Source: Nocardiopsis kunsanensis DSM 44524 (GTDB lineage Bacteria; Actinomycetota; Actinomycetes; Streptosporangiales; Streptosporangiaceae). From it: a stretch of DNA of 64,000 nt. This document shows, piece by piece, positions 42,046 through 51,200 of this stretch. Location: positions 212,612-276,611 of the forward strand of contig NZ_ANAY01000007.1 in assembly GCF_000340965.1 (NCBI RefSeq), in the 5' to 3' direction. The position numbers were made by a program, and so were the translations under genes. Each line of letters starts with the position of its first letter. Position 1 is the stretch's first letter. The notes beneath the pieces were generated by a model. The model was not told the origin of the DNA, did not search any database, and saw only the letters and a list, made by a program, of their open reading frames with translations.

Positions 42046-43710
42046 TCAGTCACCCGGGAGGAGCTCGGACAGGGTGGCCGAGGGGCTGATGACATCGGGG
42101 TCGGTGCGCACGTCCACCAACGTCGGGAGCTCTGCGGCAACCGCCTCGGCCAGAGCCTTGTCCAGACCCTCACTGCTGTCCACCGTGGCACCGCGCGCAC
42201 CCAACGAGCGCGCGAAGCCGGCCAGGTCCAACGGGCCGCTGATGCGTGTTCCGGAGATGCGCCCGAGCTCACGCGCCTGGTGCATGGCGATGGTGCCGTA
42301 CAGGCCGTTCTGGAACACCACCACCGTGATCGGTGCGCCCACCCGCACCGCGGTCTCCAACTCCTGACCCGTCATCGTCGTGCCGCCGTCCCCGGCCACC
42401 GCCACCACTGTGCGCTCGGGCCGGGCCAGTTTCGCCGCCACCGCCGCGGGCACCGCATAGCCCATGGCCCCGCTCGTCGGCGCCAGCTGCGTCCCGGGAT
42501 GCCGGTACCACCAGCCCCGGTGCAGGAACGCCGCGAAATTGCCCGCGTCGTTGGTCAGCAGGGTCTCCTCCGGCAGCGCCCGCCGCATCCCCTCCACCAC
42601 ACTCCAGGGGTGCAGGCCCGGCCCCGTGTGCTGTTCGACCGCCCGCGGGGGCCGCGTACTGTCCACCCAGGTCCTGCGGGCCGCGCTCCAGTCCCGGTAG
42701 GAGGAGGGCAGGTTCGACCCCGTCAGGGAGGACAGGGCCGCACGGGCGTCGGCGACCGCGCCGAACCACAGGTCCGTGCCGGCCCCCACCTGCCGCGGAT
42801 CGGCGTCGATCTGGGCGACCCGGGCCTCCGGGGCGGGCAACCGGTAGCCCTGCGTCGTCGTCTCGCTCAACCGCGAACCCACCACCAGCACCGCGTCGGC
42901 CTCACGCAGCGCCTCCAGGGTCGAGGCCGCACTGCCCAGCCCCAGATGGCCGAGGTAGAGCGGATGGTCGTTGGGGAAGACGTCCTGGCGCCGCCACGAG
43001 GAGTAGACCCCTGCACTGAAGCGCTCGGCGACCCGTACCAGTTCCTCGCGCGCCCACCGGGCGCCCCCGCCGGCCACGATCACCGGACGCACCGCCCGCG
43101 TCAGCCAGGTCGCCAACCGGTCGCGCTCCTGCTCCGACAGCGACGGGCGCACCGGCCCGTGGGCGGACCGCTCGGGCGGGGCCGGGACCTGCTCCCCGAA
43201 CAGGTCACCCGGGACCGCAATCGCCACCGGCCCCGGACGGCCGCTCGTGGCCACCCGGATCGCCTCCGCCGTCACCTCGGCCAGCCGGTCGGCACGGTGC
43301 ACGGTCGTCGACCACTTGGTGATGGGCGCGTAGAACGCGGTCAGATCGACCTCCTGGAAAGCCTCCCGCCCCAGCCGGTCGGTCTCGGCCTGACCCAGGA
43401 ACACGATCATCGGTGTGGAGTCCTGGTGGGCGGTGTGCACCCCCACCGCCAGGTTCGAGGCGCCCGGGCCGCGCGTGGCCGCGGCCACCGCCGGGACCCC
43501 GGTGAGCTTGCCCTCGGCCTCGGCCATGAAACCGGCACCGTTCTCGTGCCGGGTCGAGACCAGCTCCATGCTCCCGTGCTGATCGATCTCGTCGGCCAGC
43601 TCCAGGAAACTTTCGCCGGGCACGCTGTAACAGCGCCGGATCCCGGCGCCGGCCAGGACCTGCACGACCGCGTGCGCGGCCGTGCAGGCGGGGGAGGGGG
43701 TGGTGGCCAT
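42046..43710 (-). CDS. Thiamine-diphosphate enzyme, acetolactate synthase-like
   Basis: 554 residues with the three-domain ThDP fold. The N-terminal PYR domain has SVPGESFLELADEI and the catalytic-glutamate segment RHENGAGFMAEAEGK; a central nucleotide-like domain has VIVAGGGARW; the C-terminal PP domain has VAGDGGTTMTGQELETA through FQNGLYGTI, the cofactor motif. No regulatory subunit (ilvN) is adjacent, so it may not be the biosynthetic enzyme; sulphopyruvate, benzoylformate or other 2-oxoacid chemistry is possible. GGAAGGA lies 5 nt before the ATG. It follows azlCD on the same strand, separated by a hairpin. Confidence 0.85.
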   Translation of the reverse strand: MATTPSPACTAAHAVVQVLAGAGIRRCYSVPGESFLELADEIDQHGSMELVSTRHENGAGFMAEAEGKLTGVPAVAAATRGPGASNLAVGVHTAHQDSTPMIVFLGQAETDRLGREAFQEVDLTAFYAPITKWSTTVHRADRLAEVTAEAIRVATSGRPGPVAIAVPGDLFGEQVPAPPERSAHGPVRPSLSEQERDRLATWLTRAVRPVIVAGGGARWAREELVRVAERFSAGVYSSWRRQDVFPNDHPLYLGHLGLGSAASTLEALREADAVLVVGSRLSETTTQGYRLPAPEARVAQIDADPRQVGAGTDLWFGAVADARAALSSLTGSNLPSSYRDWSAARRTWVDSTRPPRAVEQHTGPGLHPWSVVEGMRRALPEETLLTNDAGNFAAFLHRGWWYRHPGTQLAPTSGAMGYAVPAAVAAKLARPERTVVAVAGDGGTTMTGQELETAVRVGAPITVVVFQNGLYGTIAMHQARELGRISGTRISGPLDLAGFARSLGARGATVDSSEGLDKALAEAVAAELPTLVDVRTDPDVISPSATLSELLPGD

Positions 43711-43813
43711 GGGGGTCCTTCCATCGTCGCAAGGTCCACTCGAGGCCCGGGCCCTCTTGTGGAGGGCACGGGCGCGCCCCGGTGGGTCACCGGGCTCGTG
43801 CGGCCGACTCTGG

Positions 43814-43830
43814 CACCCCCGCCGGGGGTG
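43814..43830 (-). terminator. Short hairpin after azlD
   Basis: CACCCCC and GGGGGTG (43814-43820 and 43824-43830) form a 7-bp stem with a 3-nt loop, 38 nt beyond the azlD stop on the minus strand. It may separate the azlCD transcript from the ThDP enzyme gene. Confidence 0.45.
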
Positions 43831-43868
43831 GTCAAGAACACACCCGGCCCCCTGTGCACGGGCGCGGT

Positions 43869-44183
43869 TCAACCCCAGCCCAGCGCACGCATCCCCGCGG
43901 TGGTCACCGCCGCGACCACGATCACCACCAGGAACGGGGCCCGCAGAACCAGGGCACACACGGCCGCACCCAGGCCCGCCATCCGGGCCCCGTCCCAGGC
44001 CAGCGACTGTCCGTCCCCGAGCGCTTCGACGGCGATGAGTGCGGCCAGCAGCGCCAGCGGGACGGCCACGGCGAAGCGCTGCACCCACGGGTTGTCCAGC
44101 ACCGACCTGGGTGCCGCCAACCCCGCGTACTTGAGCAGGTAACAGCCGACCGCCGTGGCGATCAGGGCGATCCACAGGGTCAT
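43869..44183 (-). CDS. azlD: AzlD-like branched-chain amino acid exporter subunit
   Basis: About 104 residues with three or four helices, starting MTLWIALIATAVGCYLLKYAG, typical of AzlD. It pairs with AzlC to export branched-chain amino acids. Its ATG overlaps the azlC stop by 4 nt, as is usual for this pair. Confidence 0.88.
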   Translation of the reverse strand: MTLWIALIATAVGCYLLKYAGLAAPRSVLDNPWVQRFAVAVPLALLAALIAVEALGDGQSLAWDGARMAGLGAAVCALVLRAPFLVVIVVAAVTTAGMRALGWG

Positions 44184-44923
44184 CTGCCCGCCCCCTCGCT
44201 GTCGTCTGCGCCTTCGGCGTCCATGTCGGCCACAACGGCCGAGGAAGAAGGCGCGGGCCGGAGCAGCGCCACACAAGCCGCGCACGCCGACAGAAGCACC
44301 GGAACCCCTGGCGGAAGGAACGGTGTCGTGGCCAGCGCGAGGCCTGCGCCCAGTCCCGAGACCAGCCAGGCCCGGGGCCCACCTTCACGCAGCCGTGGCC
44401 ACAACAGCCCCAGGAAGACCGCGGGGCCGACCGCGTCCAGACCCAGGGCGTCGATGTCGTGCACCTGGTCGGTGGCCGAGGCCCCCACCAGCGTGGTCAG
44501 CACCCAGAACGTGCCCAGCACCGAGTAGCTGGTGATGAAGGCGAGACGCGCTGTGGCCCGGTCCGGCTGGGCGAGTGTCACCGCCGTGGTCTCGTCGATG
44601 ACCCCGTGCGCGGCCACCACCCGGCGCGGCCCTCGCCACCCGAGCAGGTCGGCCAGGCGCAATCCGTACAAGGTGTTGCGTGCCCCGAGCATCAAGGCGC
44701 CCAGCACCCCGGCCACGAGGCTGCCGCCCCCGGCGACCACACCGACCAGGGCGAACTGGGAAGCCCCGGTGAAGGCGAACAGGCTCGTGAACACGGCCTG
44801 CGCGGGGGACAGGCCCGCCGTCACGGCAGTGGTGCCGAACGCGAGCCCGGCGGCCCCCACCGCCACACCGATACCGACGCTGTCGCGCACGGCCGGTGTC
44901 CTCAGCACGGAGAAGACTGTCAT
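44180..44923 (-). CDS. azlC: AzlC-like branched-chain amino acid exporter subunit
   Basis: 247 residues with about seven helices. FTSLFAFTGASQFALVGVV and LGARNTLYGLRLADLL are the family motifs. It forms the LIV-E-type exporter with AzlD. A minus-strand TAACCT ends 8 nt before the ATG, so the leader is at most a few nt. Upstream on the same strand lies the remnant of an AraC regulator that probably once controlled it. Confidence 0.9.
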   Translation of the reverse strand: MTVFSVLRTPAVRDSVGIGVAVGAAGLAFGTTAVTAGLSPAQAVFTSLFAFTGASQFALVGVVAGGGSLVAGVLGALMLGARNTLYGLRLADLLGWRGPRRVVAAHGVIDETTAVTLAQPDRATARLAFITSYSVLGTFWVLTTLVGASATDQVHDIDALGLDAVGPAVFLGLLWPRLREGGPRAWLVSGLGAGLALATTPFLPPGVPVLLSACAACVALLRPAPSSSAVVADMDAEGADDSEGAGR

Positions 44924-44992
44924 GAGATCCGAGGTTAGGACATTCTTCCGCGCCCGGTCTTGAACGTTCTTGCGCCCGCGGTAGGTCCCGGG

Positions 44993-45330
44993 TCAGTGGG
45001 CAGCGACGTCGCGGCGGTAGGCGGCCGGCGGCACTCCCAGGTGGCGCCGGAAGTGCCGTGTCAGGTGAGCCCGGTCGGCGAAACCCACCTTGGCGGCCAC
45101 CTCGCCAGCCCGCCGGGACCCGCACGCGAGCGCCCGCGCGCGTGGGTCCACTCCTCCACACCCTCGGTGATCACCCCTATGGTGTAGGTCTCGTGGCTGT
45201 GCCGTGTGAACGCGGTCGTGACAAAACCTGCTGTCAGCAACCCGGTTCCGGGAAGACCGTGAGAACGCCGGTAGCGCGCACGCTCGCGCCCGGGCCCGGG
45301 GTATGTGTCACGGTGCTGTTCCCTGCCCAC
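44993..45330 (-). pseudogene. Remnant of an AraC-family regulator gene
   Basis: Two parts of one AraC protein lie in different frames. The 5' part (45330 to about 45130) encodes RERARYRRSHGLPG then AFTRHSHETYTIGVITEGVEEW, the start of the AraC cupin domain. The 3' part (about 45109-44993) encodes GEVAAKVGFADRAHLTRHF and RRHLGVPPAAYRRD, the second helix-turn-helix, ending at a stop at 44995-44993. The roughly 150 residues normally between them are missing and the frames differ by two, so an internal deletion has destroyed the gene. It lies just upstream of azlC on the same strand, the usual regulator position. Confidence 0.85.
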
Positions 45331-45376
45331 AGGTCAGGAGGCCGACCGCCGGGTCGGAGTCGCCCCGCACACCTTC

Positions 45377-45382
45377 TAGTCT
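45377..45382 (+). promoter_or_regulatory. -10 element of a leaderless GNAT gene promoter
   Basis: TAGTCT ends six nt before the ATG at 45389. No Shine-Dalgarno is present. The -35 region is weak. Confidence 0.5.
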
Positions 45383-45388
45383 GCGTGC

Positions 45389-45850
45389 ATGAACCTTTCC
45401 GAACCCGGGGCGGCCACGTCCCAGCAGATCCGCCCGGCCGAGGGCGAGCGCGACCGCGCCGCCGTTTTCGTCATCCGCGGTGCGGTGTTCGTCGCCGAAC
45501 AGAACGTCCCCGTCGAGGAGGAGTGGGACAGCCGCGACACCGGTGCCGACCATCTGCTGGCCCTGCACGGCGGTGTTCCCGTCGGCACCGTGCGGATGGT
45601 CGTCGAACAACAGGGCGTGGGCCTGCTGGGGCGCCTGGCCGTCCTTCCTCGGGCGCGCGGGACCGGGCTCGGCAAGTCCCTGGTGCGGGCCGTGGAGGAG
45701 CGGGCCCGCGAGCGCGGCCTGCGTTCGGTGCAGCTGCACGCCCAGACCCACGCGCTCGGTTTCTACGAGAGCCTCGGTTACGTCGCGCACGGGGAGGAAT
45801 TCCTCGACGCCGGGATCCCGCACCTGCACATGGAGCGTGACGTGAGCTGA
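45389..45850 (+). CDS. GNAT-family N-acetyltransferase
   Basis: 153 residues with the acetyl-CoA loop LAVLPRARGTGLGKSLV and the late QTHALGFYESLGY strand-helix. VIRGAVFVAEQNVPVEEEWD near the N-terminus is typical of the YjcF/ElaA-like branch. Substrate unknown. Expressed from an apparently leaderless promoter, divergent from the AraC remnant. Confidence 0.88.
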   Translation: MNLSEPGAATSQQIRPAEGERDRAAVFVIRGAVFVAEQNVPVEEEWDSRDTGADHLLALHGGVPVGTVRMVVEQQGVGLLGRLAVLPRARGTGLGKSLVRAVEERARERGLRSVQLHAQTHALGFYESLGYVAHGEEFLDAGIPHLHMERDVS

Positions 45851-45990
45851 CGCGGTCACCGGTGGTGTGGCTCTCCGCTTGCTGTGAGAAGGCGCGCATG
45901 GTTTCGCCGAAATACCACCGAGTCGAATTCGGTTCGACGTTGGTGCGTGCCTTGCACGGACCAACAACCACCGACCCCTACGAGGAACAC

Positions 45991-46653
45991 ATGACGGTCA
46001 ACACGCAGCCGGTCGCCGATCGCCCTGACCCCCGCGCCTTCGGTCTGCCCGTGGTCGAGCAGGACCAGATCCCCGACGAGCTGCGCTCCCTCGTCGCCGG
46101 CGTCCGCAGCCTCGTGGAAGCCGTGGCCGACACCGTGGCCGACCCCGCCACCCTCGCCGAGGTCGACGAGACGGTCCGGGCCCTCACCGACAGGATCGCC
46201 ACCGGCCCCCGCCAGGTCGGTACCATGGTCCGCCGCACCATGGCCGACGGCACCGACGAGCTCGGCACCATCACCAACATCGTCGCCGGGCCCACCAACC
46301 CTGCCGCCCCGCCCCTGGAGCTGGAGCGCGTCGAGGGCGGGGTGCAGGGCACGGTCACCCTCTCCACCACCTATCAGGGACCCCCCGGACTCGTGCACGG
46401 CGGCTGGATCGCCGCCCTCCTGGACCAGGCCGTCGGCAGCGCATCCGGGGTCGAGACCAGCCCCGGCCTGACCGCCAAGCTCGAGGTGAACTACCGCAAC
46501 CCCACCCCGCTCTTCACCCCGCTCGAGGTCACCGGCAAGGTCGTGCGCACCGAACGCCGCAAGGTCTACGTCAGCGGCTGGATCCGCGCCAACGGCCAGG
46601 TCACCGCTGAGGCCGAGGCCCTCATGATCCGTGTCCCCATGGAGGAGGGCTGA
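45991..46653 (+). CDS. PaaI-like hotdog-fold thioesterase
   Basis: About 220 residues. The C-terminal half (about 100-218) is a hotdog domain with GLVHGGWIAALLDQAVG, the catalytic HGG helix, and LEVNYRNPTPL. The N-terminal 95 residues are helical and not assigned. It probably hydrolyses acyl-CoA esters; the substrate is unknown. GAGG lies 5 nt before the ATG. Confidence 0.82.
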   Translation: MTVNTQPVADRPDPRAFGLPVVEQDQIPDELRSLVAGVRSLVEAVADTVADPATLAEVDETVRALTDRIATGPRQVGTMVRRTMADGTDELGTITNIVAGPTNPAAPPLELERVEGGVQGTVTLSTTYQGPPGLVHGGWIAALLDQAVGSASGVETSPGLTAKLEVNYRNPTPLFTPLEVTGKVVRTERRKVYVSGWIRANGQVTAEAEALMIRVPMEEG

Positions 46654-46770
46654 GCCTCCCGCCCCCTGACGGGCCACCTCCCGTGGACCACGACCGCGCA
46701 TGCGTGTTCGTGCGGCCGACGCCCCCTCGGCCGCCCCCGTGTGAGCGTGGCCGGGGGAACGCCGGCACCG

Positions 46771-46795
46771 GAGCATCGGGCACCGCCCGGTGCTC
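46771..46795. terminator. Hairpin between convergent thioesterase and phosphodiesterase genes
   Basis: GAGCATCGGGC (46771-46781) pairs with GCCCGGTGCTC (46785-46795): 11 bp with one G-T wobble and a 3-nt loop, followed by TTCTC on the plus strand. It is 19 nt past the minus-strand stop. Confidence 0.65.
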
Positions 46796-46814
46796 TTCTC
46801 GTTCCCCGGGCGGC

Positions 46815-48017
46815 TCAGCCCCCTACGTCCACGTCCGCCCACACCAGACGGTGGTCCGAACTGGGGAAGGTCCGGTCGCCCGTCAGCCGGAACAACGGGT
46901 CGTCGGCGGCCGGCCAGAACACCCCCGAACCCCGCAGCCCCAGGTCACGGGCGGGTAGAACGTAGTCGGCACGGAGATGGCCCTCGGCCCTCGGGGCCGC
47001 CGGGTCGAGGGCCGCCGCCCCGAGCCCGCCCCGGCTCGTCGGCACGGGGGCCTGGACCGCCGGGGGCTCCAGCAACTGCCGGACCGCCTTGGGGTGGCCC
47101 GAACCCGCGTGCGGGTCCGCGTTCAGGTCGCCGGCGACCACGAACGGGGCCAGCGGCGACAACCCGCCCCGGTGCCCCGCGTCGTCGTAGAGGTATCCGG
47201 CCGTACCCGAGAGGTAGTCCACCCAGAACCGGATCTCGTCGTGGTTGCGCAGTACGTTGCGCTGCTCCGGGCCGTCGAACGTCGGAGGGGTCGGGTGCGA
47301 GGCCAAGAGGTGCACCGGGCGCCGGACCCCGGCCTCCACCGGTACGTCCCAATGGGCCTTGGAGGACAGGCGCATCACCTCGCGCGCCGTCGCGTCGTGG
47401 AACGGACGTCCCGTCCCCGGGTCGGTGGGCAGCATCGCACCGGGCAGGTCCACCCACCGGAACCGGCGGAAGGTGCGCACCCGGTCGGTCAGCAGAGGCA
47501 GCCGCGAGAACACCACCATCCCGTACTGCCCGGGAAAGAGACCGAAACCGAAGGCGTCGGCCGCGTAGCCGGGGTCCCCGGGCCGAGTGGCCACACGCCC
47601 GTTCCCGTCCAGGTCGGCCCCGGAGGCCACACCGGTGTTGACCGGCCCCGTGTACACGTAGGGGTAGTCGATGCCCTGCGCCCCGCGGGTGCCCCGCGCC
47701 AGGTAGTTGTCCTGGAACAGGCGCGGCCCCAGGCGGTGCGGATCGTGGTCGAACTCGTTGACCAGCAGTACGTCCGGGCGCACCCGCTGCACGATCTCCG
47801 CGACGTTGCGGATCTGGTGGTGTCCGGGCGAGGCCAGGTCCGCCAGCAGCTCGCCGGGCTCCGTTCTGCTCAACGCGGCGTTGAAGGTCGCGAACCGTAT
47901 CGCCCCCTCGGACGGGGGAGGCGGGACCGAGGACGGCGCCCGGCGGGTGGGGGCTGCCCGTACACCCGAGGACGCCAGGACCAGCGTCGCAGAAGAACCG
48001 TCTGTGCATGGGTGCAT
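46815..48017 (-). CDS. Endonuclease/exonuclease/phosphatase-fold protein
   Basis: About 400 residues of the DNase I-like superfamily. Catalytic landmarks are RFATFNAAL (Asn), LLVNEFDHD (Glu), VVAGDLNADP (Asp/Asn) and SSDHRLVWADV (Asp/His). Relatives in actinomycetes are usually secreted, but here the N-terminus (ATLVLASSGVRAAP) is only weakly hydrophobic, so export is uncertain and the start may be misplaced. ATG 48017 has GGGAGG upstream; ATG 48035 is an alternative. Confidence 0.8.
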   Translation of the reverse strand: MHPCTDGSSATLVLASSGVRAAPTRRAPSSVPPPPSEGAIRFATFNAALSRTEPGELLADLASPGHHQIRNVAEIVQRVRPDVLLVNEFDHDPHRLGPRLFQDNYLARGTRGAQGIDYPYVYTGPVNTGVASGADLDGNGRVATRPGDPGYAADAFGFGLFPGQYGMVVFSRLPLLTDRVRTFRRFRWVDLPGAMLPTDPGTGRPFHDATAREVMRLSSKAHWDVPVEAGVRRPVHLLASHPTPPTFDGPEQRNVLRNHDEIRFWVDYLSGTAGYLYDDAGHRGGLSPLAPFVVAGDLNADPHAGSGHPKAVRQLLEPPAVQAPVPTSRGGLGAAALDPAAPRAEGHLRADYVLPARDLGLRGSGVFWPAADDPLFRLTGDRTFPSSDHRLVWADVDVGG

Positions 48018-48242
48018 GGTCCGGGGGCCTCCCACGGTTCTCGTGTGCCTGTACTCGACTGCCAGCCTAGGGAACCACCGGGCCGCCGGTGCCGTTTTCG
48101 CCGGGACACTCCCGGGACGCCCCGGGGCCGTGCCCTCCCGTCCACAGGTTCGGGCGTCGTCTCACGGCGGGCCCGCGTGGGGGCTAGGCTCGGAGGCCTA
48201 CGCACGATCCCGTCAACGACTCCTTCCGGGGGCAGCCGCGCC

Positions 48243-51200
48243 ATGGCCGATTCCTTCGCTCACCTGCACGTCCACACCGAGTACTCGATGCTCGACGGGG
48301 CGGCCAAGCTCAAACCGCTCTACCAGGAAGCGGCCCGGCTGGGCATGCCCGCGGTGGCGATGACCGACCACGGAAACATGTTCGGCGCCTACGAGTTCTT
48401 CGAGCAGTCCAAGGGGACCGGTGTCAAGCCCATCATCGGTATCGAGGCCTACGTGGCACCCGAGTCGCGTTTCCACAAGAAGCGGGTCTTCTGGGGCCGG
48501 GCCAGCGGAGGCGACGACGCCGCGGCCGAGGGCGGCAAGGACATCTCCGGCGGCGGCCGCTACTTGCACATGACGATGCTGGCCGAGAACGAGAAGGGCC
48601 TGCGCAACCTGTTCAGGATGAGTTCGCTGGCGTCCATGGAGGGCTACTACATGAAGCCCCGCATGGACCTGGACCTGATGCAGGAGTACAGCGAAGGGGT
48701 CATCGTCTCCACCGGCTGCCCGTCGGGCGGTGTGCAGACCCGGCTGCGGCTGGGCCAGGAGGACGAGGCGGTCGCCTACGCGGGCACGCTGCAGGAGATC
48801 TTCGGCAAGCAGAACGTGTACCTGGAACTGATGGACCACGGGGTCCCCATCGAGAAGCAGGTGCGCGACGGTCTGCTGCGGGTGGGCAAGAAACTGGGCA
48901 TCCCGCCGCTGGTGACCAACGACTCCCACTACGTGTACGAGTCGCAGGCCTCGGCCCACGACGCCCTGTTGGCCGTGGGTGTGGGCAAGAACCTGGACGA
49001 CCCGGCCCGGTTCCGGTTCAACGGTTCGGGTTATTACCTCAAGACCGCCGACGAGATGCGTGCGCTCCTGAACTTCGAGGAGTGGGCGCAAGGGTGCCGC
49101 AACACCTTGGAGGTGGCCGAGCGCATCGCGCCCGACGCCTACGACAACGTCTTCGCCCACCGCGACCTCATGCCGGCCTTCCCCATCCCCGAGGGGGAGA
49201 CCGAGTCCTCCTGGCTGGCCAAGGAGGTCGAGCGCAACCTGCACACGCGTTACCCCGACGGCCCCTCCGAGGACGCCCGGCACCGCGTCGAGCACGAGCT
49301 CAACATCATCAACGAGATGGGGTTCCCGGCCTACTTCCTGGTCGTGGCCGACATCTGCCAGTACGCGCGCAGGAACGGCATCGCCCTGGGCCCGGGACGC
49401 GGTTCGGCGGCCGGGTCGATGATCGCCTACGTGCTGGGCATCACCGACCTGGACCCGCTCGAACACGGACTGCTGTTCGAACGGTTCCTCAACCCCGAGC
49501 GCGTGTCCATGCCCGACATCGACCTGGACTTCGACGAGCGTCGGCGCGGGGAGATGATCGAGTACGTCACCCGGCTCTACGGCGAGGAGCGGGTCGCCCA
49601 GATCCTGACCTTCGGCACGATCAAGGCCAAGGCCGCGGTCAAGGACGCCACCCGGATCCTCGGCATGCCCTACTCCACGGGCGACACCATCACCAAGGCC
49701 TTCCCCGCGCCCGTGGGCGGTAACGAGATCCCCCTGGACGCGGTCTTCAGCGAGGAGCACGAGCGCTACAGCGAGGCTGCCGAGCTGCGCAACCTGATCG
49801 ACAACGACCAGCAGGTGTCCAAGGTCATGGAGACCGCCCGCGGTATCGAGGGCCTGACACGCGGCACGGGTGTGCACGCGGCCGGGGTCATTCTCTCGCG
49901 CGACCCGCTGCTGGACGTGATCCCGCTGCACAAGCGCGACACCGACGGGGCCATCATCACGGGCTTCCCCTATCCCCAGTGCGAGGACATGGGCTTGCTC
50001 AAGATGGACTTCCTGGGTCTGCGCAACCTGACCATCATCGACGACGCGCTCAACAGCATCCGTGAGGCCGAGGGTGTGGAGCTGGACCTGTCCAAGGTCC
50101 CCCTCGACGAGCCCGCGGCCTACCGGCTCCTGGCGCGCGGTGACACCCTCGGTGTGTTCCAGCTCGACGGCGGTGCGATGCGCAACCTGCTGCGCCGTAT
50201 GGAACCGAAGAACTTCGGCGACATCACAGCCGTCATCTCGCTGTACCGTCCCGGACCGATGGCGGCCAACGCCCACAACGACTACGCCGACCGCTCCAAC
50301 GGGCGCCAGGACGTCACCGCGATCCACCCCGAGCTGTACGACGCACTGGAGCCGATCCTGGGGGAGACCTTCCACCTGATCGTGTACCAGGAGCAGATCA
50401 TGGCCATCGCCCAGCAGCTGGCCGGCTACACCCTGGGCGGGGCCGACCTCATGCGCCGGGCGATGGGCAAGAAGAAGATCGAGGCCCTGGAGAAGGAAGA
50501 GGCCAAGTTCTTCCCCGGCATGATGGAGAAGGGTTTCTCCCGTGAATCGGTCCAGGCCCTGTGGGACGTCATGCTCCCCTTCGCCGGATACGCCTTCAAC
50601 AAGTCGCACGCCGCCGGCTACGCCCTCGTCGCGTACTGGACCGCCTACCTGAAGGCCAACTACCCGGCCGCCTACATGTCGGCGCTGCTCACCTCGGTCT
50701 CCGGTGACAAGGACAAGATGGCGGTCTACCTCTCCGAGTGCCGCTCCCAGGGGATCAAGGTCCTCCCGCCCGACGTCAACGACTCCGGTCTGCGTTTCAC
50801 CCCCGTGGGGTCCGACATCCGCTTCGGGATGGGCGCGGTCCGCAACGTCGGCACCAACGTCGTCAACTCGCTGATCAAGACCCGCGAGGAGAAGGGCAAG
50901 TACTCCTCCTTCACCGATTTCCTGTCCAAGATCGAACTGGCCGCCTGCAACAAGCGAGTCATCGAGTCCCTGGTCAAGGCCGGTGCCTTCGACTCGCTCG
51001 GCCAGCCCCGGCGTGAGCTCTACCGCCACCACGAGACGGCCGTGGACGGGATGATCAGCTCCAAGAAGCAGGAGGCCCACGGCCAGTTCGACCTCTTCGG
51101 CGGCGGTGACGGCGGTGGCTCCACCCCCATCGGCCTCAACATCGAGTGGGGCGACGAGGAATGGGACCGCAAGACCAAGCTCGGCTTCGAACGCGAGATG

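Noticed and set aside
44962..44969. GAACGTTC palindrome upstream of azlC considered as a LexA box
   Set aside because: Actinobacterial LexA sites have GAAC and GTTC separated by four nt. Here the half-sites are adjacent, and no DNA-damage gene is next to it.
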